From Archivesica marissinica (Eukaryota; Mollusca; Bivalvia; Venerida; Vesicomyidae), in the NCBI GenBank assembly GCA_014843695.1, contig CM026402.1:19076396-19140395 (forward strand): a stretch of 64,000 nucleotides of DNA, read 5' to 3'. The notes below the pieces were generated by a model. It had not been told where the DNA came from and ran no database searches. It saw only the letters and a list, made by a program, of their open reading frames with translations. Shown here piece after piece: positions 37,801-51,338 of this stretch (positions are counted from its first letter, which is position 1; every line of letters starts with the position of its first letter). Both the position numbers and the translations under genes were made by a program.

Positions 37801-39864
37801 TAATGTCGTCCAAGTACAATCCTAATATTCCATGTAATGTTGCCCAAGTACAATCATCATGGCCCATGTAATGTTGTCCAAGTACAATCCTCATGACTCA
37901 TGTAATGTTGTCTAAGTACAATCCTCATGACCCATGTAATGTTGTCCAAGTACAATCCTCGTGATCCATGTAATGTTGCCCAAGTACAATCCTCGTGGCC
38001 CATGTAATGTTTTCCAAGTACAATCCTCATGACCCAGGTAATGTTCCCAAGTACAATCCTCATGACCCATGTAATGTTGCCAAAGTACAATCCTTATGGC
38101 CCATGTAATGTTGCCCAAGTACAATCCCCATGGCCCATGAAATGTTTTCGAAATACAATCCTCATGACCAATGTAATATTGTCCAAGTACAATCCTCATG
38201 GCCCATGTAATGTTGTCCAGGTACAATCCTCATGGCCCATGCAATGTTTTCCAAGTACAATCCTCATGGCCTATTTAATGTTTTCCAAGTACAATCCTCA
38301 TGGCCCATGTAATGTTGTCCAAGTACAATCCTCGTGACCCATGTAATGTTGTCCATGTACAATCCTAATTGTCCATGTAATGTTGTCCAAGTACAATGCT
38401 CATGACCCCATGTAATGTTGTCCAAGTACAATCCTCGTGGCCCATTTAATGTTTTCCAAATACAATCCTCATGGCCCATGTAATGTTGTCCAAGTACAAT
38501 CCTCATGACTCATGTAATTTTGCCCAAGTACAATCCTCATGACCCATGTAATGTTGCCCAAGTACAATCCTCATGACCCATGTAATGTTGTCCAGGTACA
38601 ATCCTCATGACCCATGTAATGTTGCCCAAGTACAATCATCATGACCCATGTAATGTTGCCCAAGTACAATCCTCATGGCCCATATAATGTTGCCCAAGTA
38701 CAAACCCCATGGCCCATGTAATGTTTTCCAAATACAATCCTCATGACCCAAGTAATGATGTCCAAGTACAATCCTAATTGTCCATGTAATGTTGTCCAAG
38801 TACAATCCTCCTGACCCATGTAACGTTGTCCAAGTACAATCCTAATTGTCCATGTAATGTTGCCCAAGTACAATCCTCGTGGCCCATTTAATGTTTTCCA
38901 AGTACAATCCCCATGGCCCATGTAATGTTGTCCAAGTACAAACCTCATGACCCATGTAATGTTGTCCAGGTACAATTCTCATGGCCCATGTAATGTTGCC
39001 CAAGTACAGTCCTCATGACCCATGTAATGTTGTCCAAGTACAATCCACATGACCCATGTAATGTTGTCCAAGTACAATCGTCATGGCCCATGTAATGTTG
39101 CCCAAGTACAATCCTCATGGCCCATGTAATGTTATCCAAATACAATCCTCATGGCCCATGTAATGTTGTCCAAGTACAATCCTCGTGACCCATGTAATGT
39201 TGTCCAAATACGATCCTAATTGTCCATGTAATGTTGTCCAAGTACGATCCTAATTGTCCATTTAATGTTGTCCAAGTACAATCCTCATGGCCCATGTAAT
39301 GTTGTCCAAGTACAATCCTCATGACTCATGTAATGTTGTCCAAGTACAATCCTCATGACTCATGTAATGTTGCCCAAGTACAATCCTCATGGCCCATGTA
39401 ATGTTTTCCAAGTACAATCCTCATGACCCATGTAATGTTGCCCAAGTACAATCCTCATGACCCATGTAATGTTGCCCAAGTACAATCCTCATGACCCATG
39501 TAATGTTGCCAAAGTACAATCCTTATGGCCCATGTAATGTTGCCCAAGTACAATCCTCATGGCCCATGTAATGTTTTCCAGGTACAATCCTCATGGCCCA
39601 TGTAATGTTTTCCAAGTACAATCCTCATGGCCTATTTAATGTTTTCCAAGTACAATCCTCATGGCCCATGTAATGTTGTCCAAGTACAATCCGCATGACC
39701 CCATGTAATGTTGTCCAAGTACAATCCTCATGGCCCATGTAATGTTGTCCAAGTACAATCCTAATTGTCCATGTAATGTTGTCCAAGTACAATCCTCATG
39801 ACCCCATGTAATGTTGTCCAAGTACAATCCTCATGGCCCATGTAATGTTGTCCAAGTACAATCC

Positions 39865-42800
39865 TCATGACTCATGTAATGTTGTCCAAGTACAATCCTC
39901 ATGACCCATGTAATGTTGTCCAAGTACAATCATCGTGATCCATGTAATGTTGCCCAAGTACAATCCTCGTGGCTCATTTAATGTTTTCCAAGTACAATCC
40001 TCATGGCCCCTGTAATGTTGTCCAAGTACAATCCTCATGACCCATGTAATGTTGTCCAAGCAGAAATCTCATGGCCCATGTAATGTTGCCCAAGTACAAT
40101 CCTCATGACCCATGTAAGGTTGTCCAAATACAATCCTCATGGCCCATGTAATGTTGCCCAAGTACAATCATCATGGCCCATGTAATGTTGTCCATGTACA
40201 ATCCTCATGGCCCATGTAATGTTGTCCAAGTACAATCCTCATGGCCCATGTAATGTTGCCCACGTGCAATCCTCATGGCCCATGTAATGTTGTCCAAGTA
40301 CAATCCTCATGACCCATGTAATGTTGTCCAAGTACAATCCTCATGGCCCATGTAATGTTGCCCAAGTACAATCCCCATGGCCCATGTAATGTTTTCAAAA
40401 TACAATCCTCATGACCCATGTAATGTTGTCCAAGTATAATCCTCATGGCCCATGTAATGTTTTCCAAGTACAATTCTCATTGCCCATGTAATGTTTTACA
40501 AGTACAATCCTCATGGCCCAGTTAATGTTTTCCAAGTAAAATCCTCATGGCCCATGTAATGTTGTCCAAGTACAATCCTAATTGTCCATGTAATGTTGTC
40601 CAAGTACAACCCTCCTGACCCATGTAATGTTGTCCAAGTACAATCCTAATTGTCCATGTAATGTTGCCCAAGTACAATCCTCGTGGCCCATTTAATGTTT
40701 TCCAAGTACAATCCCCATGGCCCATGTAATGTTGTCCAAGTACACTCATCATGACCCGTGTAATGTTGTCCAAGTACAATTATCATGGCCCATGTAATGT
40801 TGCCCAAGTACAATCCTCATGACCCATGTAATTTTGTCCAAGTACAATCCTCATGGCCCATGTAATGTTGCCCAAGTACAATCATCATGGCCCATGTAAT
40901 GTTGCCCAAGTACAATCCTCATGGCCCATGTAATGTTGCCCAAGTACAATCATCGTGACCCATGTAATGTCGTCCAAGAACAATCCTAATATTCCATGTA
41001 ATGTTGCCCAAGTACAATCATCATGGCCCATGTAATGTTGTCCAAGTACAATCCTCATGACCCATGTAATGTTGCCCAAGTACAATCCTCGTGGCCCATG
41101 TAATGTTTTCCAAGTACAATCCTCATGACCCATGTAATGTTGCCCAAGTACAATCCTCATGACCCATGTAATGTTGCCAAAGTACAATCCTTATGGCCCA
41201 TGTAATGTTGCCCAAGTACAATCCCCATGGCCCATGAAATGTTTTCGAAATACAATCCTCATGACCAATGTAATGTTGTCCAAGTACAATCCTCATGGCC
41301 CATGTAATGTTGTCCAAGTACAATCCTCATGGCCCATGTAATGTTTTCCAAGTACAATCCTCATGGCCCATGTAATGTTGTCCAAGTACAATCCTCATGG
41401 CCCATGTAATGTTGTCCAAGTACAATCCTCATGGCCCATGTAATGTTGCCCAAGTACAATCCTCATGACCCATGTAATGTTGTCCAAGTACAATCCTCAT
41501 GGCCCATGTAATGTTGTCCAAGTACAATCCTCATGACCCATGTAATGTTGTCCAAGTACAATCCTCATGGCCCATGTAATGTTGCCCAAGTACAATCCCC
41601 ATGGCCCATGTAATGTTATCCAAATACAATCCTCATGACCCATGTAATGTTGTCCAAGTACAATCTTCATGGCCCAGTTAATGATTTCCAAGTACAATCC
41701 TCATGGCCCATGTAATGTTGTCCAAGTACAATCCTCGTGACCCATGTAATGTTGTCCAAATACGATCCTAATTGTCCATGTAATGTTGTCCAAGTACGAT
41801 CCTAATTGTCCATTTAATGTTGTCCAAGTACAATCCTCATGGCCCATGTAATGTTGTCCAAGTACAATCCTCATGACCCATGTAATGTCGTCCAAGTACA
41901 ATCCTAATTGTCCATGTAATGTTGCCCAAGTTCAATCCTCATGGCCCATGTAATGTTGTCCAAGTACAATCCTCATGACTCATGTAATGTTGTCCAAGTA
42001 CAATCCTCATGACTCATGTAATGTTGCCCAAGTACAATCCTCATGGCCCATGTAATGTTTTCCAAGTACAATCCTCATGACCCATGTAATATTGCCCAAG
42101 TACAATCCTCATGACCCATGTAATGTTGCCCAAGTACAATCCTCATGACCCATGTAATGTTGCCAAAGTACAATCCTTATGGCCCATGTAATGTTGCCCA
42201 AGTACAATCCCCATGGCCCATGAAATGTTTTCGAAATACAATCCTCATGACCAATGTAATGTTGTCCAAGTACAATCCTCATGGCCCATGTAATGTTTTC
42301 CAGGTACAATCCTCATGGCCCATGTAATGTTTTCCAAGTACAATCCTCATGGCCTATTTAATGTTTTCCAAGTACAATACTCATGGCCCATGTAATGTTG
42401 TCCAAGTACAATCCTCATGACCCCATGTAATGTTGTCCAAGTACAATCCTCATGGCACATGTAATGTTGTCCAAGTACAATCCTAATTGTCCATGTAATG
42501 TTGTCCAAGTACAATCCTCATGACCCCATGTAATGTTGTCCAAGTACAATCCTCATGGCCCATGTAATGTTGTCCAAGTACAATCCTCATGACTCATGTA
42601 ATGTTGTCCAAGTACAATCCTCATGACCCATGTAATGTTGTCCAAGTACAATCATCGTGATCCATGTAATGTTGCCCAAGTACAATCCTCGTGGCTCATT
42701 TAATGTTTTCCAAGTACAATCCTCATGGCCCCTGTAATGTTGTCCAAGTACAATCCTCATGACCCATGTAATGTTGTCCAAGCAGAAATCTCATGGCCCA

Positions 42801-43501
42801 TGTAATGTTGCCCAAGTACAATCCTCATGACCCATGTAAGGTTGTCCAAATACAATCCTCATGGCCCATGTAATGTTGCCCAAGTACAATCATCATGGCC
42901 CATGTAATGTTGTCCATGTACAATCCTCATGGCCCATGTAATGTTGTCCAAGTACAATCCTCATGGCCCATGTAATGTTGCCCACGTACAATCCTCATGG
43001 CCCATGTAATGTTGTCCAAGTACAATCCTCATGACACATGTAATGTTGTCCAAGTACAATCCTCATGGCCCATGTAATGTTGCCCAAGTACAATCCCCAT
43101 GGCCCATGTAATGTTTTCAAAATACAATCCTCATGACCCATGTAATGTTGTCCAAGTACAATCCTCATGGCCCATGTAATGTTTTCCAAGTACAATTCTC
43201 ATTGCCCATGTAATGTTTTACAAGTACAATCCTCATGGCCCAGTTAATGTTTTCCAAGTAAAATCCTCATGGCCCATGTAATGTTGTCCAAGTACAATCC
43301 TAATTGTCCATGTAATGTTGTCCAAGTACAACCCTCCTGACCCATGTAATGTTGTCCAAGTACAATCCTAATTGTCCATGTAATGTTGCCCAAGTACAAT
43401 CCTCGTGGCCCATTTAATGTTTTCCAAGTACAATCCCCATGGCCCATGTAATGTTGTCCAAGTACACTCATCATGATCCGTGTAATGTTGTCCAAGTACA
43501 A
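39865..43501. repeat. 2.72-kb duplication inside array B
   Basis: Variant series at 39865-40779 recurs at 42587-43501 (offset 2,722 bp, 80 monomers plus 2 bp); array A has it once, at 19179-20093. Array B gained this block after, or independently of, the main duplication. Confidence 0.82.
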
Positions 43502-46500
43502 TTATCATGGCCCATGTAATGTTGCCCAAGTACAATCCTCATGACCCATGTAATGTTGTCCAAGTACAATCCTCATGGCCCATGTAATGTTGCCCAAGTA
43601 CAATCATCATGGCCCATGTAATGTTGCCCAAGTACAATCCTCATGGCCCATGTAATGTTGCCCAAGTACAATCCTCGTGACCCATGTAATGTCGTCCAAG
43701 TACAATCCTAATATTCCATGTAATGTTGCCCAAGTACAATCATCATGGCCCATGTAATGTTGTCCAAGTACAATGCTCATGACTCATGTAATGGTGTCCA
43801 AGTACAATCCTCATGACCCATGTAATGTTGTCCAACTACAATCCTCGTGATCCATGTAATGTTGCCCAAGTACAATCCTTATGGCCCATGTAATGTTGCC
43901 CACGTACAATCCCCATGGCCCATGAAATGCTTTCGAAATACAATCCTCATGACCAATGTAATGTTGTCCAAGTACAATCCTCATGGCCCATGTAATGTTG
44001 TCCAGGTACAATCCTCATGGCCCATGTAATGTTTTCCAAGTACAATCCTCATGGCCTATTTAATGTTTTCCAAGTACAATCCTCATGGCCCATGTAATGT
44101 TGTCCAAGTACAATCCTCGTGACCCATGTAATGTTGTCCAAGTACAATCCTCATGGCCCATGTAATGTTGTCCAAGTACAATCCTCATGACCCATGTAAT
44201 GTTGTCCAAGTACAATCCTCGTGATCCATGTAATTTTGCCCAAGTACAATCCTAATTGTCCATGTAATGTTGTCCAAGTACAATGCTCATGACCCCATGT
44301 AATGTTGTCCAAGTACAATCCTCATGGCCCAGGTAATGTTGTCCAAGTACAATCCTCATGACTCATGTAATGTTGTCCAAGTACAATCCTCATGACCCAT
44401 GTAATGTTGTCCAAGTAAAATCCTCGTGATCCATGTAATGTTGCCCAAGTACAATCCTCATGGCCCATGTAATGTTGTCCAAGTACAATCCTCATGGCCC
44501 ATGTAATGTTGTCCAAGCATAAATCTCATGGCCCATGTAATGTTGCCCGAGTACAATCCTCATGACCCATGTAATGTTGTCCAAGCATAAATCTCATGGC
44601 CCATGTAATGTTGCCCGAGTACAATCCTCATGACCCATGTAATGTTGTCCAAATACAATCCTCATGGCCCATGTAATGTTGCCCAAGTACAATCATCATG
44701 GCCCATGTAATGTTGTCCAAGTACAATCCTCATGGCCCATGTAATGTTGTCCAAGTACAATCCTCATGGCCCATGTAATGTTGTCCAAGTACAATCCTCA
44801 TGACCCATGTAATGTTGCCCAAGTACAATCCTCATGACCCATGTAATGTTGCCCAAGTACAATCCTCATGACCCATGTAATGTTGTCCAGGTACAATCCT
44901 CATGACCCATGTAATGTTGTCCAAGTACAATCCTCATGACCCATGTAATGTTGCCCAAGTACAATCCTCATGGCCCATGTAATGTTGTCCAAGTACAATC
45001 CCCATGACCCATGTAATGTTTTCCAAGTACAATCCTCATGACCCAAGTAATGTTGTCCAAGTACAATCCTAATGTCCATGTAATGTTGTCCAAGTACAAT
45101 CCTCCTGACCCATGTAATGTTGTCCAAGTACAATCCTAATTGTCCATGTAATGTTGCCCAAGTACAATCCTCGTGGCCCATTTAATGTTTTCCAAGTACA
45201 ATCCCCATGGCCCATGTAATGTTGTCCAAGTACAATCCTCATGACCCATGTAATGTTGTCCAGGTACAATCCTCATGGCCCATGTAATGTTGCCCAAGTA
45301 CAATCCTCATGACCCATGTAATGTTATCCAAGTACAATCCTCATGGCCCATGTAATGTTGTCCAAGTACAATCCTCATGGCCCATGTAATGTTGCCCAAG
45401 TACAATCCTCATGGCCCATGTAATGTTATCCAAGTACAATCCTCATGGCCCATGTAATGTTGTCCAAGTAAAATCCACATGACCCATGTAATGTTGTCCA
45501 AGTACAATCCTCATGGCCCATGTAATGTTGCCCAAGTACAATCCCCATGGCCCATGTAATGTTATCCAAATACAATCCTCATGACCCATGTAATGTTGTC
45601 CAAGTACAATCCTCATGGCCCAGTTAATGATTTCCAAGTACAATCCTCATGGCCCATGTAATGTTGTCCAAGTACAATCCTCGTGACCCATGTAATGTTG
45701 TCCAAGTACGATCCTAATTGTCCATGTAATGTTGTCCAAGTACGATCCTAATTGTCCATTTAATGTTGTCCAAGTACAATCCTCATGGCCCATGTAATGT
45801 TGTCCAAGTACAATCATCATGACTCATGTAATGTTGTCCAAGTACAATCCTCATGACCCATGTAATGTCGTCCAAGTACAATCCTAATTGTCCATGTAAT
45901 GTTGCCCAAGTACAATCCTCATGGCCCATGTAATGTTGTCAAAGTACAATCCTCATGACTCATGTAATGTTGTCCAAGTACAATCCTCATGACCCATGTA
46001 ATGTCGTCCAAGTACAATCCTAATTTTCCATGTAATGTTGCCCAAGTACAATCCTCATGGCCCATGTAATGTTTTCCAAGTACAATCCTCAGGACCCATG
46101 TAATATTGCCCAAGTACAATCCTCATGACCCATGTAATGTTGCCCAAGTACAATCCTCATGGCCTATGTAATATTTTCCAAGTACAATCCTCATGGCCTA
46201 TTTAATGTTTTCCAAGTACAATCCTCATGGCCCATGTAATGTTGTCCAAGTACAATCCTCGTGACCCATGTAATGTTGTCCAAGTACAATCCTAATTGTC
46301 AATGTAATGTTGTCCAAGTACAATCCCCATGACCCCATGTAATGTTGTCCAAGTACAATCATCATGACTCATGTAATGTTGTCCAAGTACAATCCTCATG
46401 ACCCATGTAATGTAGTCCAAGTACAATCCTCGTGATCCATGTAATGTTGCCCAAGTACAATCCTCATGACCCATGTAATGTTGTCCAAGCAGAAATCTCA

Positions 46501-46899
46501 TGGCCCATGTAATGTTGCCCAAGTACAATCCTCATGACCCATGTATAGTTGTCCAAATACAATCCTCATGGCCCATGTAATGTTGCCCAAGTACAATCAT
46601 CATGGCCCATGTAATGTTTTACAAGTACAATCCTCATGGCCCAGTTAATGTTTGCCAAGTACAATCCTCATGGCCCATGTAATGTTGCCCAAGTACAATC
46701 CTCATGGCCCATGTAATGTTATCCAAGTACAATCCTCATGGCCCATGTAATGTTGTCCAAGTACAATCCACATGACCCATGTAATGTTGTCCAAGTACAA
46801 TCCCCATGGCCCATGTAATGTTATCCAAATACAACCCTCATGACCCATGTAATGTTGTCCAAGTACAATCCTCATGGCCCAGTTAATGATTTCCATGTA

Positions 46900-49800
46900 C
46901 AATCCTCATGGCCCATGTAATGTTGTCCAAGTACAATCCTCGTGACCCATGTAATGTTGTCCAAGTACAATCCTCATGGCCCATGTAATGTTGTCCAAGT
47001 ACAATCCTCGTGGCCCATGTAATGTTGTCCAAGTACAATCCTCATGGCCCATGTAATGTTGTCCAAGTACAATCCTCATGGCCCATGTAATGTTGTCCAA
47101 GTACAATCCTCATGGCCCATGTAATGTTGCCCAAGTACAATCCTCATGGCCCATGTAATGTTGTCCAAGTACAATCCTCATGGCCCATGTAATGTTGTCC
47201 AAGTACAATCCTCATGACCCATGTAATGTTGTCCAAGTACAATCCTCATGGCCCATGTAATGTTGTCCAAGTACAATCCTCATGACCCATGTAATGTTGT
47301 CCAAGTACAATCCTCATGGCCCATGTAATGTTGTCCAGTACAATCCTCATGGCATGTAATGTTGTCCAAGTACAATCCTCATGGCCCATGTAATGTTGTC
47401 CAAGTACAATCCTCATGACCCATGTAATGTTGCCAAGTACAATCCTCATGGCCCATGTAATGTTTCCAAGTACAATCCTCATGGCCCATGTAATGTTTTC
47501 CAAGTACAATCCTCATGGCCCATGTAATGTTGTCCAAGTACAATCCTCATGACCCATGTAATGTTGTCCAAGTACAATCCTCATGTCCATGTAATGTTGC
47601 CCAAGTACAATCCTCATGGCCCATGTAATGTTGTCCAAGTACAATCCTCATGGCCCATGTAATGTTGTCCAAGTACAATCCTCATGACCCATGTAATGTT
47701 GTCCAAGTACAATCCTCATGGCCCATGTAATGTTGTCCAAGTACAATCCTCATGACCCATGTAATGTTGTCCAAGTACAATCCTCATGGCCCATGTAATG
47801 TTGTCCAAGTACAATCCTCATGGCCATGTAATGTTGTCCAAGTACAATCCGCATGTAATGTTGTCCAAGTACAATCCTCATGGCCCATGTAATGTTGTCC
47901 AAGTACAATCCTCATGACCCATGTAATGTTGTCCAAGTACAATCCTCATGACCCATGTAATGTTGTCCAAGTACAATCCTCATGGCCCATGTAATGTTGT
48001 CCAAGTACAATCCTCATGTACATGTAATGTTGTCCAAGTACAATCCTCATGGTCCATGTAATGTTTTCCAAGTACAATCCTCATGACCATGTAATGTTGT
48101 CCAAGTACAATCCTCATGGTACATGTAATGTTGTCCAAGTACAATCCTCATGGCCCATGTAATGTTGTCCAAGTACAATCCTCATGGCCATGTAATGTTG
48201 TCCAAGTACAATCCTCATGGCCCATGTAATGTTGTCCAAGTACAATCCTCATGGCCCATGTAATGTTGTCCAAGTACAATCCTATTGTCCATGTAATGTT
48301 TCCAAGTACAATCCTCATGACCCATGTAATGTTGTCCAAGTACAATCCTCATGACCCATGTAATGTTGCCAAGTACAATCCTCATGACCCATGTAATGTT
48401 GTCCAAGTACAATCCTCATGGCCCATGTAATGTTGTCCAAGTACAATCCTCATGGTACATGTAATGTTGTCCAAGTACAATCCTCATGGTACATGTAATG
48501 TTGTCCAAGTACAATCCTCATGACCCATGTAATGTTGTCCAAGTACAATCCTCATGACCCATGTAATGTTGTCCAAGTACAATCCTCATGGCCCATGTAA
48601 TGTTGCCCAAGTACAATCCTCATGACCCATGTAATGTTGTCCAAGTACAATCCTCATGGCCCATGTAATGTTGTCCAAGTACAATCCTCATGATCCATGT
48701 AATGTTGTCCTAGTACAATCCTCATGGCCCATGTAATGTTGTCCAGGTACAATCCTCATGACCCATGTAATGTTGTCCAAGTACAATCCTCATGGTACAT
48801 GTAATGTTGTCCAAGTACAATCCTCATGGCCCATGTAATGTTGTCCAAGTACAATCCTCATGACCCATGTAATGTTGTCCAAGTACAATCCTCATGGCCC
48901 ATGTAATGTTGTCCAAGTACAATCCTCATGGCCCATGTAATGTTGCCAAGTACAATCCTCATGACCCATGTAATGTTGTCCAAGTACAATCCTCATGGCC
49001 CATGTAATGTTGTCCAAGTACAATCCTCATGGCCCATGTAATGTGTCAAGTACAATCCTCTGCCCATGTAATGTTGCCAAGTACAATCCTCATGCCCATG
49101 TAATGTTGCCAGTACAATCTCATGGCCCATGTAATGTTGCCAAGTACATCCCATGGCATGTAATGTTTCCAAGTACAATCCTCATGGACCCATGTAATGT
49201 TGTCCAAGTACAATCCTCATGGCCCATGTAATGTTGTCCAAGTACAATCCTCATGACCCATGTAATGTTGTCCAAGTACAATCCTCATGACCCATGTAAT
49301 GTTGTCCAAGTACAATCCTCATGACCCATGTAATGTTGTCCAAGTACAATCCTCATGGCCATGTAATGTTTTCCAAGTACAATCCCATGGCCCATGTAAT
49401 GTTGTCCAAGTACAATCCTCATGACCCATGTAATGTTGTCCAAGTACAATTCTCATGGTACATGTAATGTTGTCCAAGTACAATCCTCATGGCCCATGTA
49501 ATGTTGTCCAAGTACAATCCTCATGGCCCATGTAATGTTGTCCAAGTACAATCCTCATGGCCCATGTAATGTTGTCCAAGTACAATCCTCATGGCCCATG
49601 TAATGTTGTCCAAGTACAATCATCATGGCACATGTAATGTTGTCCAAGTACAATCCTCATGACCCATGTAATGTTGTCCAAGTACAATCCTCATGGCCCA
49701 TGTAATGTTGTCCAAGTACAATCCTCATGGCCATGTAATGTTGTCCAAGTACAATCCTCATGACCCATGTAATGTGCAAGTACAATCCTCATGGCCATGT

Positions 49801-50338
49801 AATGTTGCCAAGTACAATCCTCATGGCCCATGTAATGTTGTCCAAATACAATCCTCATGACCCATGTAATGTTGTCCAAGTACAATCCTCATGGCACAGT
49901 TAATGTTTTCCAAGTACAATCCTCATGGCCCATGTAATGTTGTCCACGTACAATCCTCGTGACCCATGTAATGTTGTCCAAGTACGATCCTAATTGTCCA
50001 TGTAATGTTGTCCAAGTACAATCCTCATGGCCCATGTAATGTTGTCCAAGTACAATCCTCATGGCCCATGTAATGTTGTCCAAGTACAATCCTCGTGACT
50101 CATGTAATGTTGTCCAAGTACAATCCTCATGACCCATGTAATGTTGTCCAAGTACAATCCTCATGGTCCATGTAATGTTGCCCAAGTACAATCCTCATGG
50201 CCCATTTAATGTTGTCCAAGTACAATCCTCATGGCTCATGTAATGTTGTCCAAGTACAATCCTCATGGCCCATGTAATGTTGTCCAAGTACAATCCTCAT
50301 GATCCATGTAATGTTGCCCAAGTACAATCCTCATGGCC
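46900..50338. repeat. Homogeneous, indel-bearing end of array B
   Basis: Monomers here are mostly consensus but many have one- to four-base deletions, densest at 49020-49200 (for example AATGTGTCAAG, GTTGCCAGTAC, GTACATCCCATGG). Elsewhere the arrays vary mainly by substitution. Either this is the youngest part of the array or the consensus sequence is poor next to the gap. Confidence 0.75.
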
Positions 50339-51338
50339 NNNNNNNNNNNNNNNNNNNNNNNNNNNNNNNNNNNNNNNNNNNNNNNNNNNNNNNNNNNNNN
50401 NNNNNNNNNNNNNNNNNNNNNNNNNNNNNNNNNNNNNNNNNNNNNNNNNNNNNNNNNNNNNNNNNNNNNNNNNNNNNNNNNNNNNNNNNNNNNNNNNNNN
50501 NNNNNNNNNNNNNNNNNNNNNNNNNNNNNNNNNNNNNNNNNNNNNNNNNNNNNNNNNNNNNNNNNNNNNNNNNNNNNNNNNNNNNNNNNNNNNNNNNNNN
50601 NNNNNNNNNNNNNNNNNNNNNNNNNNNNNNNNNNNNNNNNNNNNNNNNNNNNNNNNNNNNNNNNNNNNNNNNNNNNNNNNNNNNNNNNNNNNNNNNNNNN
50701 NNNNNNNNNNNNNNNNNNNNNNNNNNNNNNNNNNNNNNNNNNNNNNNNNNNNNNNNNNNNNNNNNNNNNNNNNNNNNNNNNNNNNNNNNNNNNNNNNNNN
50801 NNNNNNNNNNNNNNNNNNNNNNNNNNNNNNNNNNNNNNNNNNNNNNNNNNNNNNNNNNNNNNNNNNNNNNNNNNNNNNNNNNNNNNNNNNNNNNNNNNNN
50901 NNNNNNNNNNNNNNNNNNNNNNNNNNNNNNNNNNNNNNNNNNNNNNNNNNNNNNNNNNNNNNNNNNNNNNNNNNNNNNNNNNNNNNNNNNNNNNNNNNNN
51001 NNNNNNNNNNNNNNNNNNNNNNNNNNNNNNNNNNNNNNNNNNNNNNNNNNNNNNNNNNNNNNNNNNNNNNNNNNNNNNNNNNNNNNNNNNNNNNNNNNNN
51101 NNNNNNNNNNNNNNNNNNNNNNNNNNNNNNNNNNNNNNNNNNNNNNNNNNNNNNNNNNNNNNNNNNNNNNNNNNNNNNNNNNNNNNNNNNNNNNNNNNNN
51201 NNNNNNNNNNNNNNNNNNNNNNNNNNNNNNNNNNNNNNNNNNNNNNNNNNNNNNNNNNNNNNNNNNNNNNNNNNNNNNNNNNNNNNNNNNNNNNNNNNNN
51301 NNNNNNNNNNNNNNNNNNNNNNNNNNNNNNNNNNNNNN
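50339..51338. other. Assembly gap, exactly 1,000 N
   Basis: Placeholder gap between the 34-bp satellite and the 18-bp satellite; the junction between the two arrays is not seen. Confidence 0.97.

Larger units (their letters stand above)
34813..50338. repeat. 34-bp satellite array B, about 457 copies
   Basis: Same monomer and same lead-in as array A. Variant order can be followed against array A at changing offsets: 20,612 at the start, 20,884 at 35850, 20,684 at 37857, 20,686 at 39865 and 22,627 at 45919. The steps are close to whole numbers of monomers, so the copies differ by gain and loss of monomer blocks. The array ends at the third gap. Confidence 0.97.

Noticed and set aside
14201..50338. 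Dozens of minus-strand frames of 60 to 104 codons (MYLDNITWAMRIVLGQHYMG type) as a repeat-protein family
   Set aside because: They arise because a 34-bp period passes through three frames in 102 bp and only some monomer variants remove the stop. Frames end wherever the consensus TGA returns; there is no start context, splice signal or conserved length.
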